From contig OY747713.1 of the NCBI GenBank assembly GCA_963556495.2, forward strand, positions 48,492,724 through 48,556,723: a DNA stretch of 64,000 nt. The letters run 5' to 3'. Positions 11,701 through 30,224 of this stretch are shown here, one piece after another; position 1 is the stretch's first letter, and each line of letters begins with the position of its first letter. The DNA comes from Valencia hispanica (lineage: Eukaryota; Chordata; Actinopteri; Cyprinodontiformes; Valenciidae). A program made the translations under genes and the position numbers. The notes under the pieces were generated by a model. That model made no database searches and was not told the DNA's origin. It worked only from the letters and a program-made list of their open reading frames with translations.

Positions 11701-14700
11701 CAGATTGATATATATGAGTGCAGGTAACGATCGGTGCAAATCAGACAGGTGCAAAAAAACACACAATATGGGTCATGTGGCTGAAACAGAGCAGGTGGTG
11801 GGAACAGTATCTGGGTTATTGTTCATGAGTCCAACAGCAGAGGGGAAGAAACTGTTCTTATGGCGAGAGGTTCTGGTCCGAATGGACCAGAGCCTCCTGC
11901 TGTGGAATGTGGAATAATAACAAACGGCTTTCCAAAATAGAAGTTTATTACAAAAAGAATTCCACTTTTAGTCAAAATACTTTAATCAACAAACTCACTA
12001 AGCAAGTAACACACAACTAAACTATTAAGTAAAAGAAGAATTAATCCTAGGGCTGTCAAACGGTTACAAATTTTAATCTAATTAATCACAGGGTAGCTGT
12101 AAATTAATCACGATTAATTAACATTCCTAAATATGACGGAAAAAGTAAAATTCTTGGTGTAAATAAAGGACGAAACCAGAAGCTGTTGCTTTTTTTTAAA
12201 GGAAATACAGGAGAGATGCATGAAACTTTTGTTTTGAATTCCACAATCACCTTTACATGTGGAGCTTTTTACCTGTTTATCTTTTAGCCAGTTGCTAAGG
12301 CAAACTAACTGGTTAACATTTTCTGAATGTAAAGCTGACAATTTCTTATTCAATTTTGGACAACCCTGAGCATCCTCTTAATGGGACTATCCTACAACAA
12401 CGGTGTCTTCGGTCAGATGCTTCTTCAGTTTTGCTGCGACACAGACTGCTACAGGAGAGAATTCCTGCTTACAGCCAACAGGATCTACAATAGCTCCTTG
12501 AAAAATTTAATAATATGATACAACAACACTTCATTTCTCTCTGGGAGGAATTAAGTATTTTTTAATTGAAATTTTCTGACTAATAGAGGGATTATTTGTT
12601 TATCAACACCAAAACCTTTAAATTACTCCCTGGTTCCCACTGTTATTATTTGCAGTTATCAAACAGTTGTCATGCTGTTTACGTGACAAGCGAGCACTGA
12701 AAACAGCACAGGTTTAATTGTGGGGAAAACAGGGCAGGTCATTCTGTGCATGCGTTAATTGCGTAAAAAAATTAATGGCATTAATTCCACAAATTAATCG
12801 ACCCGCATTTTGACAGCCCTAATTAATACTAAAACTACCAAAAGTAAAACAGTAAAATGGACAAATATGCAAAGAAGTAGAAACAATAAGCAATTAAAAC
12901 TGCAAGAGGTAATGATGGGGTTCCTTGCCACATAAAGCAAGTCCCCCCCAACCCCCCCCCCCCCCGGCCCCGCCCCTCCTCACGCACGCCCTTCCCCACA
13001 TCATGTCAGCCCTGCATCGCCAGGTGTCTTCGCACATCAACAGAGTTGTTAATTCACAGGACAGTGTTGAGTCCGAAAAGGTATGGCCCTTACAATGGAT
13101 TTTGCCTATGGAGTTAAAATCTCATCCCCATCATTTCCACCCACGCTAAGCTGCTCCCAGCTCCCGACCAGCAGATCAAACATCCTCACAAGGACCAATG
13201 TCGAAGGCTGTGGTTAATCCTCAAGCCCGGTGGACGATGTTCTAAAGCAGGTAGCTGATAAAAGCTATAGGGGGATGGATGGAGAAAACCACAACAGAAT
13301 CAAGTAAGAAACCCCTCAATGGGCACCTGAAGCCACATCGCTTGAGTGAACCATCACAAGATCAGAACTACAAAAAAAGGGTTTATAATAAAGCATGACA
13401 AGAGAGATGAGCAACCAACCACAAAGAATTAGACAGTTCTTTATCTGAGAAATTCATCATCACATCTAAAAAATGTCAGCATCTGCAGGCTGGTCTTCAT
13501 TGGATCCACTGCAGTTTGCCTTCCAGCCTGGCATCGGAGTGAAAAATGACATCATCTACCTCCTGACCCAACTGGAGAAGCCTGGAAGAGCTATAAGGGT
13601 CATGTTTGATGTCTCCAAAGCTTTGGACAAGAAATGCACAGATTAAAAAAATTAACTGATACATATGCTTTGTTACATTTTCAACACAGTGCCATCATCC
13701 ACCTACTTTAACCAACCCACTGAAGACTTTTCAAAGCAGGGAGCACTGTGAGGATCATGTTCTTTGATTTCTCCAGAGCCATTCATCCATCCATCTCCCG
13801 CTCCATTTTTCCTTCATTAATGAACAAGACCCCCAGATACTTAAAACTCCTTCACTTGGGGAAGGACCTCGTCCCCAAGCCGGAGAAAGCTCTCTACCCT
13901 TTTCCGGCTCAAGACCATAGTCTCGGATTTGGAGGTGCTGATTCACATTCGGCTGCAAACCACTCCAGTGAAAGCTGCAGATCACGTTCCGATGAAGCCA
14001 ACTGGACCACATAATCTGCAAAAAGCAGATACCCAATCCTGAGGCCACCAAAACGGATCCCCTCATCACCTTGGCTGCGCCTAGAGATCCTGTCCATAAA
14101 AGTTCAGAACAGAACTTCCTTTTCTCCTACGACTCTCCAGTTGTATTACAGTACATTCTGTTATTTCGACTGTTAGCTTTGTTTTCTCTCAGTGTTTTCT
14201 CTCCATAGAAGATATACCTGGTCTGGTATCCTGCTTGGCTTCAATGCCCTGTTGGACAGGGGGCATTGACTGGGATGATCCTCCCAGTAACTGAACATCC
14301 ACTGTGTCCTGTTATCAACTTTTTACTTTCTGTAACATAGAAAGTACTCCTATATCAGATCTTCTGTTCCTTCTGTGTCTCTGCTCTGTCTTCTCAAACC
14401 CCCAGATGGTCGTGGCAGATGGCCGCTCCTACTGAGCCTGGTTCTGCTGGAGGTGTCTTCCTGTTAAAGGGGAGTTTTTCCTCCACCGTCGCTACATGCT
14501 TGCTCAGTATGAGGGATTGTTGAAGGATTGCTGTGGTTGGAAAGTCTGCCCAACCTCACGCCAATGACTGACGCAATCTGCTGGGATTCCTTAAATAGGA
14601 AACTTTTTAACTGATTGGAATGTTTGTATAAATGTATTGAAATGACTTCTTGTTAAGTGCCTTGAGATTACATTTGTTGTGAATTGGTGCTATATAAATA

Positions 14701-17700
14701 AACTGAATTGAAAATTTAACTGAATTGAATCGGTGACAAAGGGCAACCATGGCGGAGTCCAACTCTCACCACAAACGAGCCCGACTTATTGCCGGCAATG
14801 CGAACAGAGACCTAACAGCCCGTATCAAGGAGCCCGGTATCCCATACTCCCAAAGTACTCCGGAGGGACATGCCTTCTCCAAGTCCACGAAAAACATGTA
14901 GACCGGTTGGGCGAACTCCCACACACCCTCCAGGACCCTGATGAGGGCGTAGAGCTGATCCAGTGTTCCACGGCCAGGATGAAAATCGCATTGTTCCTCC
15001 TGAATCCGAAGTTCAACTATCCGTCTGACCCTCTTCTCCAGTACCCCCTAAAAGCCCTTACCAGGGAGGCTCAGAAGTTTGATCCCCCTGTAGTTGGAAC
15101 ACACTCTGTGGTACCCCTTTTTAAATAGGGGGACCACCACCCCGGTCTGCCAATCCAAGGGAACTGCCCCCGATGTCCACGCAACATTGTTAACCAACAC
15201 AGCCTCACAACATCAGAGCCTTAAGGAACTCAGGGCGAATCTCATCCACCCCCGGAACCTTGCCACCGAGGAGCTTTTTAACCACCTCTGTGACTTCGGC
15301 ACCAGAGATTGGAGAGCCCAAACCAAAGTCCCAGACTGCTTCCAGATTGGAAGGCGTGCCGGTAGGATGGAGAAGGTCTTCGAAGTATTCCATCCACCGA
15401 CCCAAAACGTTCCAACTTGAGGTCAGCAGCACTCCACCCCCACTATAAACAGTGTTTGTGGCGGACCGCTTTCCCCCCCCAAGACGCTGGATGGTGGACC
15501 ATAATCGCCTTGAAGCCACACGGAATTCGTTCCTCATGGCCTCTCCATACTCCTCGCAGAACATTTAGCACAATTTAACCATATCTGTTCTGTCAGAAAC
15601 TCCTGAAGACACAGATGGAGCCCTCAACAATCACCTGAATTTATGACTGAAGGATCGTGTGTCAAACTATGTGGCCAGCAGCACAGGAGGTGCTTTGTCA
15701 AAACATTATCAAAATATTCTCAGATGGCCATATGTACATGTGGAAAAAGCTTGGAACATTAAGTTTTATTGACTAAAGATACCTTGAGACAAAAAATAAA
15801 ACAGATTTCCTCCCATTGTAATTTCCCGTAGGAGAGTTGATCTAAAACTGAACAATTCATAAAAAAATCACCAGTTTGCCCTAAAATTCTCAAAAAATAA
15901 AGGAAAAAAACATACCAGGCGCATTTCTGTGGTTGCCAAATACTGAGCAAAAAACAAAAATGAGCCAAAGGACTTGACTAATTCATACTCCTCAGACCTG
16001 AAAGTCAAGGTAACCTGAAAAGCAAGGAAACCACACATATTGCTTCCAATACAATACTGCCCTCTTGTGTGCAAAAATCTAACTACCAAGCAATCCACCT
16101 GGGTCAAGCTGCAGATTTACTGCAGAACCAAGACAAAGATATCCACTAAAAATACATGCTTTGTCCAAAAATTATCAAAATATTCTCAGATGGCAAAATG
16201 AACATGTGAAACTAGCTTGAAACATTAAGAGGGTTTATTGACTAAACAAAATGTGAGAAAAAAAAAACAGATTTCCTCCCATTGTAATTTCCCATACGAG
16301 AGTTATTCTCAGACTGAAATATTGATCAAAACTCACCAGTTTCCCCTAAAATTCTCAAATATTCCTTATGACCAAGTATCTGCTGGATTGTTGATATAAT
16401 ACTCTATTTAAATATTGAATACAATTTTTTTCCGATACATTATAGTCAGAAGTCTCAAAGTTTAATTGCTGTGATATGCAGAAATATTACCAGTTCTTAC
16501 ACTGTTTTACTATTTCATATGATTCTTCATATGATGAAGCAGTCTGGGCAAAAACAACCGTTAGATTCTCAAAGGTTTCTGGGAGATAAACAGACTTTGT
16601 TTTGACACATACCTGTGAAAAAGTAAAGTGAGGGACTTCAAAATACAGCAAAAGTTTGAGTGTACGGATTGTTCAGAATCATGTAGGGAATCCGTACCTC
16701 GCAAACGAACTCATTTGGATAAACATATAATTTTGGGGGATTTTTTTAATGTTAGACGGTCAAATTGTGCAATTTTAAAATTTTTGAATAAGTTCCACCC
16801 ACTTCTGTCATCCATTGTCATATTACAGATATGATATAATGGCTATGTCCTGAAGGTATATCTGGAGGTTGCATCAAAATCTGTTCAGCTGTTTTTGCAT
16901 AACAAATTTTTCACTTTCACAGCGCCCCCCACTGATGGACTGTTATGAAAATTGCTAAATCCCCTACCATATTTGTAATTTGAGGTGTAAAAGAGATGTT
17001 GACATTTTTTACCATTTTAGAATTATGGTCAAAACCATCTTGTGCTACATGTGGTAACATTGTTACGCTTCACACATCGCTTTACACTCCAATGCAGAAA
17101 GAATTTGTTTCAGTTGAGAGAAATAATAATAATAATGTCAAAACATTCGAAAAACAATAGGGTTTCCTGCTCCGTTGGAGCAGACAAACAGGCCATCCCT
17201 GCATGGCCGGTTCTCAACAGGCCATGCCTGCGTGGCCAATTCAGCCCGCACCGAGGGCCTGAAACCTTAATAAATTGATCGTGATGTCACAGTTCAGTAT
17301 GAATTCGTATGCTTAAAGACCAAAGCTTATATGAAGAGTTTTGGGAGTGAAGCTAAGTTAGTCTTAAACTAATTGTGATTAGTTTAAGACTAATTAGCAT
17401 CTTTTTGGTTTGTGTTCAAGTCAACCAATATACAATGCCAAGCAGACCTGAAGACAAGAAATGTTTTGGGAGGAAGTAATGTTTTATTAAATCATTTGCG
17501 GAATTAGAAATCAATAATATTTGTCGAAATGATTCTATTTTATGGATCGGTCACTGCAGTGATTGATCTAATTTAGTATTTTGACATACTAAGAAGGCAG
17601 CTTCAAAAACGACTTATACGATTCGTTTACTGTGCTTAAATTATCTGTTTTTTGAATACTGTAGATGGCAGTTCTTATTGTGTATGAACTTTAGCGGTCT

Positions 17701-20063
17701 GCACCAATAGGAACAAGCTATCGGAGCTAATGTATGTGCGCAGCTTGGAGACACTCTGTTTAGTTTAGCACCAAAGAACAAAGAAAAAACTCCGGTGGAA
17801 CAGAGTAACTCAGGATGAGTTGTTTTAAAACCTGCAACATATCGGTCAGGGGGTGGGCAGCTCCTAGCGGGTCTATTGGCAGTGGCTGTGTGGAGCGCTG
17901 CTAGGAGTCAGTCCTCGTGGGTTACCGAGCCACCGTTAGCTCGGAGCGTTGTCATCCTGTCAGCTCGGTTGTGGTTGGCAATCTCACACGGACTGGTCCC
18001 TTTCCACAGACTCTGCTCAGCTGCGTCGGGGAGCAGCCCTCGGCTCCTGTAGCAGGCAGTTCAGCCGGCCGGTGAAGCTTCTCTCCCTGTGGAATTTGTA
18101 ATTCAAAAGATTCTTTCTGCAGAGTTTCGAAAAAGTCATTCAGGATTTATTTCAACAGTTGAATACAGTTCGGCTGATCAATCGGCAGATTGTAAAAGTC
18201 TTTTGGATCCAATGAGTTTCTTCCAGAAACTCGCTTCCTCCCTCACCAGTGGAGGATGGAGTTTGCGCGCTGTTGTCTCTCGATGTGAGTGGTTGGGCTC
18301 ACAGGCAAAAGAGGTCAAGTTGAGATTGGCAGGTGGTTTGTTTTGTGTTTGGCTTTTCACAACCCCTCCTCTTCCTGTTAAAACCAAGAGTGTTGTGTGA
18401 TTAGCACTCCTACCGGCAGGGAGGTCTGTGTTTTGGTCCAGTAATCATGACTGTGCTCCCAACACGTGTCCTAGCACAATTAGTGACAAGAGGAGAGCTT
18501 TAAGTACAAGTGGCGTGAGAATCTACTCTTAGATATTAGGTGGATGTTTAGAGCTGGGTATCGATTCAAATTTCAAGAATCAATTCCGAGAGTTAGAATA
18601 GACTATCACGATCCAATCCAATCTGTTGCAATTCAATTTTTATATGGGTCAGTGAACCTGTAAAATTCTACTGAGAACAGCAGAAATCCGACACAAAGAG
18701 CAGCTCAGGGGAAATCCCGCAGGTAAATGCTGCAAGTTGTAAGCCACACCTCTGATCCTGCAATCACAGCTACATAATCTGAATGTCACATGAACCATAA
18801 TCTCAGCTGATCACCTTGCATGACGTGAAAGGACAAATAGTTCTCTAACACGAGACTCATAGTTGTTTATTCTGCAGTTATCATTTGAGAGAAGCTGTAG
18901 GATACATGTCAGTTAGATGGTGGTACTTATCTGTATCCCAGGACAGTTTGCATTCAACACACTTTTACTTCTGATCAAAAGTGTCTGAAAGACATCCTCA
19001 GCCTGTCCATCTAAACATATTGTCCCCACTTGGATTTAATGCAGTTTAAGATAATTGCAGATGTGAATGAGGTCAAATCATTAACTTTTGTATTTTCTCT
19101 TTAGGATGAACCTACAAACAATTTGGACATCGAGTCAATAGATGCCTTATCAGAGGCCATAAATGAATACAAAGGAGGTGAGTATTAGTGAAAAAGCTGT
19201 GAGGACCTGGGCTAGTAACGAGTCTCTGCAGGAGAGAAGTATTAGCAGATCATACAACAGGAGCCCCAACTAAGTATTGAGTGCACAAAAATGAACACAC
19301 TTTTCAGAAGCCTGACATTTCTGTTAAATGTTTTATTGTTTTTATGTAATATTCTAATTTGACATAGAATTTTGAGTTTTCATTCTTTGCAAGCAATATT
19401 CATCAAAATTAGAAGAGACTTAAAATATTTCACTTTGAGTGACACTTTTTTGAGATATAGCCAGACTTTTACTGAATAATTTTATGCTTTTATGTGCATG
19501 TGTCTATTTGATTTACCATTTTAATATCCATTAGTAACTTTAAAACAAACCAAAAGTCATGGTAAAAAGAAAGTACACCCTCTATTAATCTTAGGGTTTT
19601 GGCATATACAGGAACTTGTTTTTAACCAAACTAAACACACATCAGATTACAGCATATCATTTATTAAAATAAAACCAAATGAACTTTCTTTTTAAAAAAA
19701 ATTTGGTACACCCTAAATGGTACAAAATACATAAAACCCTGGAAATACACAGGGTATTATGTACACAGGTATTGTTTGGGGTTTTCTTTTTTTACCATGA
19801 CCCCTTTGTGGGGGACTCACTTCCGCTAACCACACAATAATAGTCCCCAGCATAGTGTGTTTAAATGGAGCACTAACACTGACTCTTTCTGAGCAGCTGT
19901 CATCATCGTGAGCCATGACGCGCGACTCATCACAGAGACTCAGTGCCAGCTGTGGGTGGTGGAGGACTCCACAGTAAACCAAATTGAGGGAGACTTTGAT
20001 GACTACAAGAGGGAAGTGTTGGAGGCCCTTGGAGAAACCATGGTCAATAAGGTCAATCCATGA
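2494..20063 (+). CDS. ABCF1: ATP-binding cassette sub-family F member 1 (3' half of gene)
   Basis: ABCF1 is a soluble, non-transporter ABC ATPase that binds ribosomes/eIF2 and assists translation initiation. Twelve exons with GT-AG borders are seen: 2494-2642, 2719-2802, 3775-3899, 4155-4267, 4592-4766, 10043-10117, 10317-10387, 10468-10500, 10956-11124, 11206-11270, 19105-19177, 19897-20063. They total 1299 nt, in frame throughout, giving 432 residues plus TGA. The order is the NBD1 signature FSGGWRMRV, Walker [17 protein letters not shown] switch, a Lys/Glu-rich charged linker ([19 protein letters not shown]), NBD2 Walker [10 protein letters not shown], signature LSGGQKARV, Walker [19 protein letters not shown], and a C-terminus like the mammalian protein. 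The 5' exons, including NBD1 Walker A, are outside the window. Introns 5 (5.3 kb) and 10 (7.8 kb) are inflated by transposons. The exons look intact, so the gene is probably functional. Confidence 0.97.
2803..3774 (+). other. ABCF1 intron, no gene seen
   Basis: AT-rich intron between the Walker B exon and the next NBD1 exon. The part at 3290-3440 repeats phrases such as TAGCGACTTT and CTAGCGACATTTCT, which suggests an old interspersed repeat. No protein homology or terminal inverted repeat was recognised. Confidence 0.4.
4775..5140 (-). pseudogene. L1-type LINE endonuclease fragment
   Basis: The minus strand starts with [20 protein letters not shown], the hallmark N-terminus of L1 ORF2 endonuclease. 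It continues to [24 protein letters not shown] and [10 protein letters not shown] before losing similarity. Only about 120 codons remain, and the QETH segment is degraded. This L1 lineage looks different from the Tx1-like copies further right. Confidence 0.8.
5628..5776. repeat. Compound microsatellite (GATA, ATT, ATC)
   Basis: Within element B, short ATAG units (5628-5657) are followed by an ATT run (about 5688-5729) that changes directly into an ATC run (about 5730-5776). Confidence 0.9.
6133..7740 (-). pseudogene. hAT transposase pseudogene (ZBED/Charlie-like)
   Basis: Upstream part (about 7740-7316): [10 protein letters not shown], then [20 protein letters not shown] and [13 protein letters not shown], matching the middle of ZBED/hAT transposases. 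Downstream part (6323-6133): [46 protein letters not shown], which is the conserved C-terminal dimerisation region ending in a premature stop. The two parts are separated by element C. The N-terminal BED finger and the segment joining the two blocks are missing. Confidence 0.8.
6324..7308. mobile_element. hAT element C, non-autonomous, inside element B
   Basis: Inverted ends TAGGTTGACCAT / GGTTGGTCACCCTA are flanked by a perfect 8-bp duplication AATTGACA (6316-6323 and 7309-7316). No transposase is visible. It splits the transposase pseudogene of element B. A GC-rich, repetitive stretch at 6957-7087 stands out in an AT-rich element. Confidence 0.87.
8451..8486. repeat. Solo fragment of hAT element C
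   Basis: About 35 bp starting TTAAGTATGGTCCTATGAAA match 7183-7217 inside element C almost exactly, yet no terminal repeats are present here. It is either a remnant of another copy or a local transfer. Confidence 0.6.
8605..8718. repeat. 57-bp tandem duplication
   Basis: Two adjacent copies of a 57-bp unit beginning ATGAACCCACCTTCCATTCT (8605 and 8662) differ at a few positions. The unit is in an ABCF1 intron and has no coding meaning. Confidence 0.85.
8719..10042 (+). other. Rest of ABCF1 intron 5, no gene seen
   Basis: AT-rich intron. A GC-richer patch at about 9420-9680 (with GGAGGCGTGGCC) may belong to an unclassified repeat. No open reading frame here resembles a known protein. Confidence 0.35.
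10501..10955 (+). other. ABCF1 intron, no gene seen
   Basis: Intron separating the short 33-nt exon from the NBD2 signature-side exon. No repeat ends or protein similarity were recognised. Confidence 0.35.
11580..11910 (+). repeat. Unclassified interspersed repeat
   Basis: The opening AATCAGAAAGGGTTTATTGCC and the closing part AGCAGAGGGGAAGAAACTGT followed by GAGGTTCTGGTCCG resemble widespread fish retroelement tails. No family could be assigned. It lies in ABCF1 intron 10. Confidence 0.4.
12048..12821. mobile_element. hAT element D (MITE)
   Basis: Inverted ends TAGGGCTGTCAAA / TTTTGACAGCCCTA and ATTAATC-rich subterminal regions are flanked by ATTAATCC (12040-12047) and ATTAATAC (12822-12829), an 8-bp duplication with one mismatch. 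There is no transposase. The interior has received a LINE 3' tail. Confidence 0.85.
12361..12566 (+). mobile_element. Rex1-like LINE 3' end inside hAT element D
   Basis: The segment beginning CAACCCTGAGCATCCTCTTA aligns by eye with the 3' end of the larger LINE at 62725-62920. It shares the motifs for TACAACAAC, GAGGCTTCTTCAGTTT-like and GTATTTTT..AATTGAA. It is a 5'-truncated copy of about 200 bp. Confidence 0.7.
13499..13630 (+). pseudogene. Rex1-like LINE reverse transcriptase scrap
   Basis: In-frame pieces [13 protein letters not shown] and [14 protein letters not shown] correspond to RT motifs around the first catalytic Asp. Only about 40 codons survive. Confidence 0.65.
13791..15568 (-). 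pseudogene. LINE of uncertain clade (RTE/I-like), minus strand
   Basis: Reading down the minus strand from 15564: a linker with [39 protein letters not shown], then [18 protein letters not shown]. Next (15128-14735) come VVPLFK, a YRG segment, [13 protein letters not shown] and FVDLEKA, the RT palm. After an L2 insertion, 14097-13909 gives [19 protein letters not shown] and [15 protein letters not shown]. The catalytic FADD motif has become FADY. Several frameshifts are present. It lies in ABCF1 intron 10 and is itself inserted in a Rex1-like element. Confidence 0.75.
14107..14726 (+). mobile_element. L2 LINE 3' end, inserted in the minus-strand LINE
   Basis: It begins near TCCTTTTCTCCTACGACTCT and ends GTGCTATATAAATAAACTGA followed by ATTGAA repeats. 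The same 3' UTR is seen at 36690-37317 (+), 24713-25340 (-) and 43287-44030 (-). The flanks on both sides belong to the interrupted LINE. Confidence 0.8.
15695..16370 (+). repeat. Direct repeat pair, about 200 bp each
   Basis: A block starting with TTATCAAAATATTCTCAGATGG occurs at about 15695-15898 and again at about 16159-16370. Both copies contain CAGATTTCCTCCCATTGTAA and CCCCTAAAATTCTCAAA-like ends. The offset is about 460 bp. No protein or terminal repeats were recognised. Confidence 0.75.
16371..18088 (+). other. ABCF1 intron 10, mostly unclassified sequence
   Basis: No convincing coding region. A perfect 15-bp inverted repeat is at 17359-17392. Base composition becomes GC-richer at 17850-18070 just before a hAT-like repeat. 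16400-17100 may be an old repeat, but the family was not identified. Confidence 0.35.
18090..18620. repeat. hAT-like repeat, inverted relative to 23.5-24.2 kb
   Basis: The part GATTAGCACTCCTACCGGCA (from 18400) is the reverse complement of sequence at 23575-23600, and further matches extend leftward. Near 18553 GGTATCGATTCAAATTTCAA resembles ends of fish hAT MITEs. No flanking duplication was found, so limits are approximate. Confidence 0.55.
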
Positions 20064-20187
20064 TCGGTTGGAGCTGACATCCCCATCTCTGGATCATTTA
20101 CATTTAAATGCATCAAAACAGTTGGAATATCAGTCATTCCTCCCTCTTAACATATGCAGGAAGATTATCTATGATCTGTTAAAACTT

Positions 20188-20193
20188 AATAAA
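20188..20193 (+). terminator. ABCF1 polyadenylation signal
   Basis: A canonical AATAAA lies 125 bp after the ABCF1 stop codon. It is the first such hexamer downstream of the stop, so it probably sets the end of a short 3' UTR. Confidence 0.6.
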
Positions 20194-20220
20194 AGAATCT
20201 TCCAGTTGCCATTATGTTAT

Positions 20221-20226
20221 TTTATT
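20221..20226 (-). terminator. Candidate MRPS18B polyadenylation signal
   Basis: TTTATT on the + strand (AATAAA on the - strand) sits about 60 bp beyond the MRPS18B stop codon. Together with the ABCF1 signal on the other strand it places the two 3' UTRs tail to tail, close to or overlapping each other. Confidence 0.5.
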
Positions 20227-20286
20227 TATTTGAGCTTATGTTCAGGCATGTTGAAGTAGATTTTCAGCATCTGTACAGAGATTCTT

Positions 20287-29634
<9,348 letters not shown>

Positions 29635-30220
29635 TTTGTCTTCATATAGGGTTAAAGGTGAAAGGTCGTCCCAAACTGATAATACTTTAAATAATTATTT
29701 AAACTATATTAATCATGTCTATTATTACCCGATAAACTAAATCATGCCATTGTCGTTTAGGTTTGATGGCTGCAAAAAAAAAATAAAAATAAAAATAGTT
29801 CTCTGTTGCTAATACCTAAACAAAGGGGGGTGCGCACTATTTTTTACCCGGAGAGGCGAATGCTCCGGGTAGGCGTGGTTTGCACACCAATTCAAACGGC
29901 GCGTAAACGCTCAGCTCCATCAGGTTAAGCAGCGGAACACACTTTAAAGGTGTGCTATTAGGAGGGCATATCATAGTTCTTTGGGTTCTTTGCTTAAAAC
30001 TAATCTACTATAATCAATAAAGTCAGCGATTTTGCAGATGATGGTATTTCACATCGTGTTCAACCAGCAGGATATCTCTGGGGGTTTATATTTACGTTAT
30101 TAGCAGTAAATGACACTGTCAGATTGGCTTGACAGGTTATCTTCCGCTTTCGCACGATTCAATTAGGAAGAAAACCCCTCCCATATTACGTCATTACCCA
30201 CACGGATAAAACATTTTTTT
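29635..30220 (-). promoter_or_regulatory. Upstream region of MRPS18B
   Basis: This 585-bp stretch lies between the MRPS18B start codon and the first Tx1 LINE and should contain the promoter. The start codon sits in ACAAAATGGCCGC, which resembles the YY1-type AANATGGCNGC box often found at start sites of mitochondrial ribosomal genes. At 29846-29870 a perfect 8-bp inverted repeat (ACCCGGAG / CTCCGGGT, 9-bp spacer) occurs. No TATA box is obvious. The regulatory role is inferred from position. Confidence 0.4.
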
Positions 30221-30224
30221 TAAA

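Larger units (their letters stand above)
13690..15693 (+). mobile_element. Rex1-like LINE fragment split by another LINE
   Basis: The left part (13690-13790) covers AIIHLL-like sequence to [10 protein letters not shown]. The right part (15569-15693) resumes with the CAGAAACTCCTGAAGACACA block. In the copy at 61855-62090 these two blocks are contiguous, so the intervening 1.8 kb is an insertion. Confidence 0.75.
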
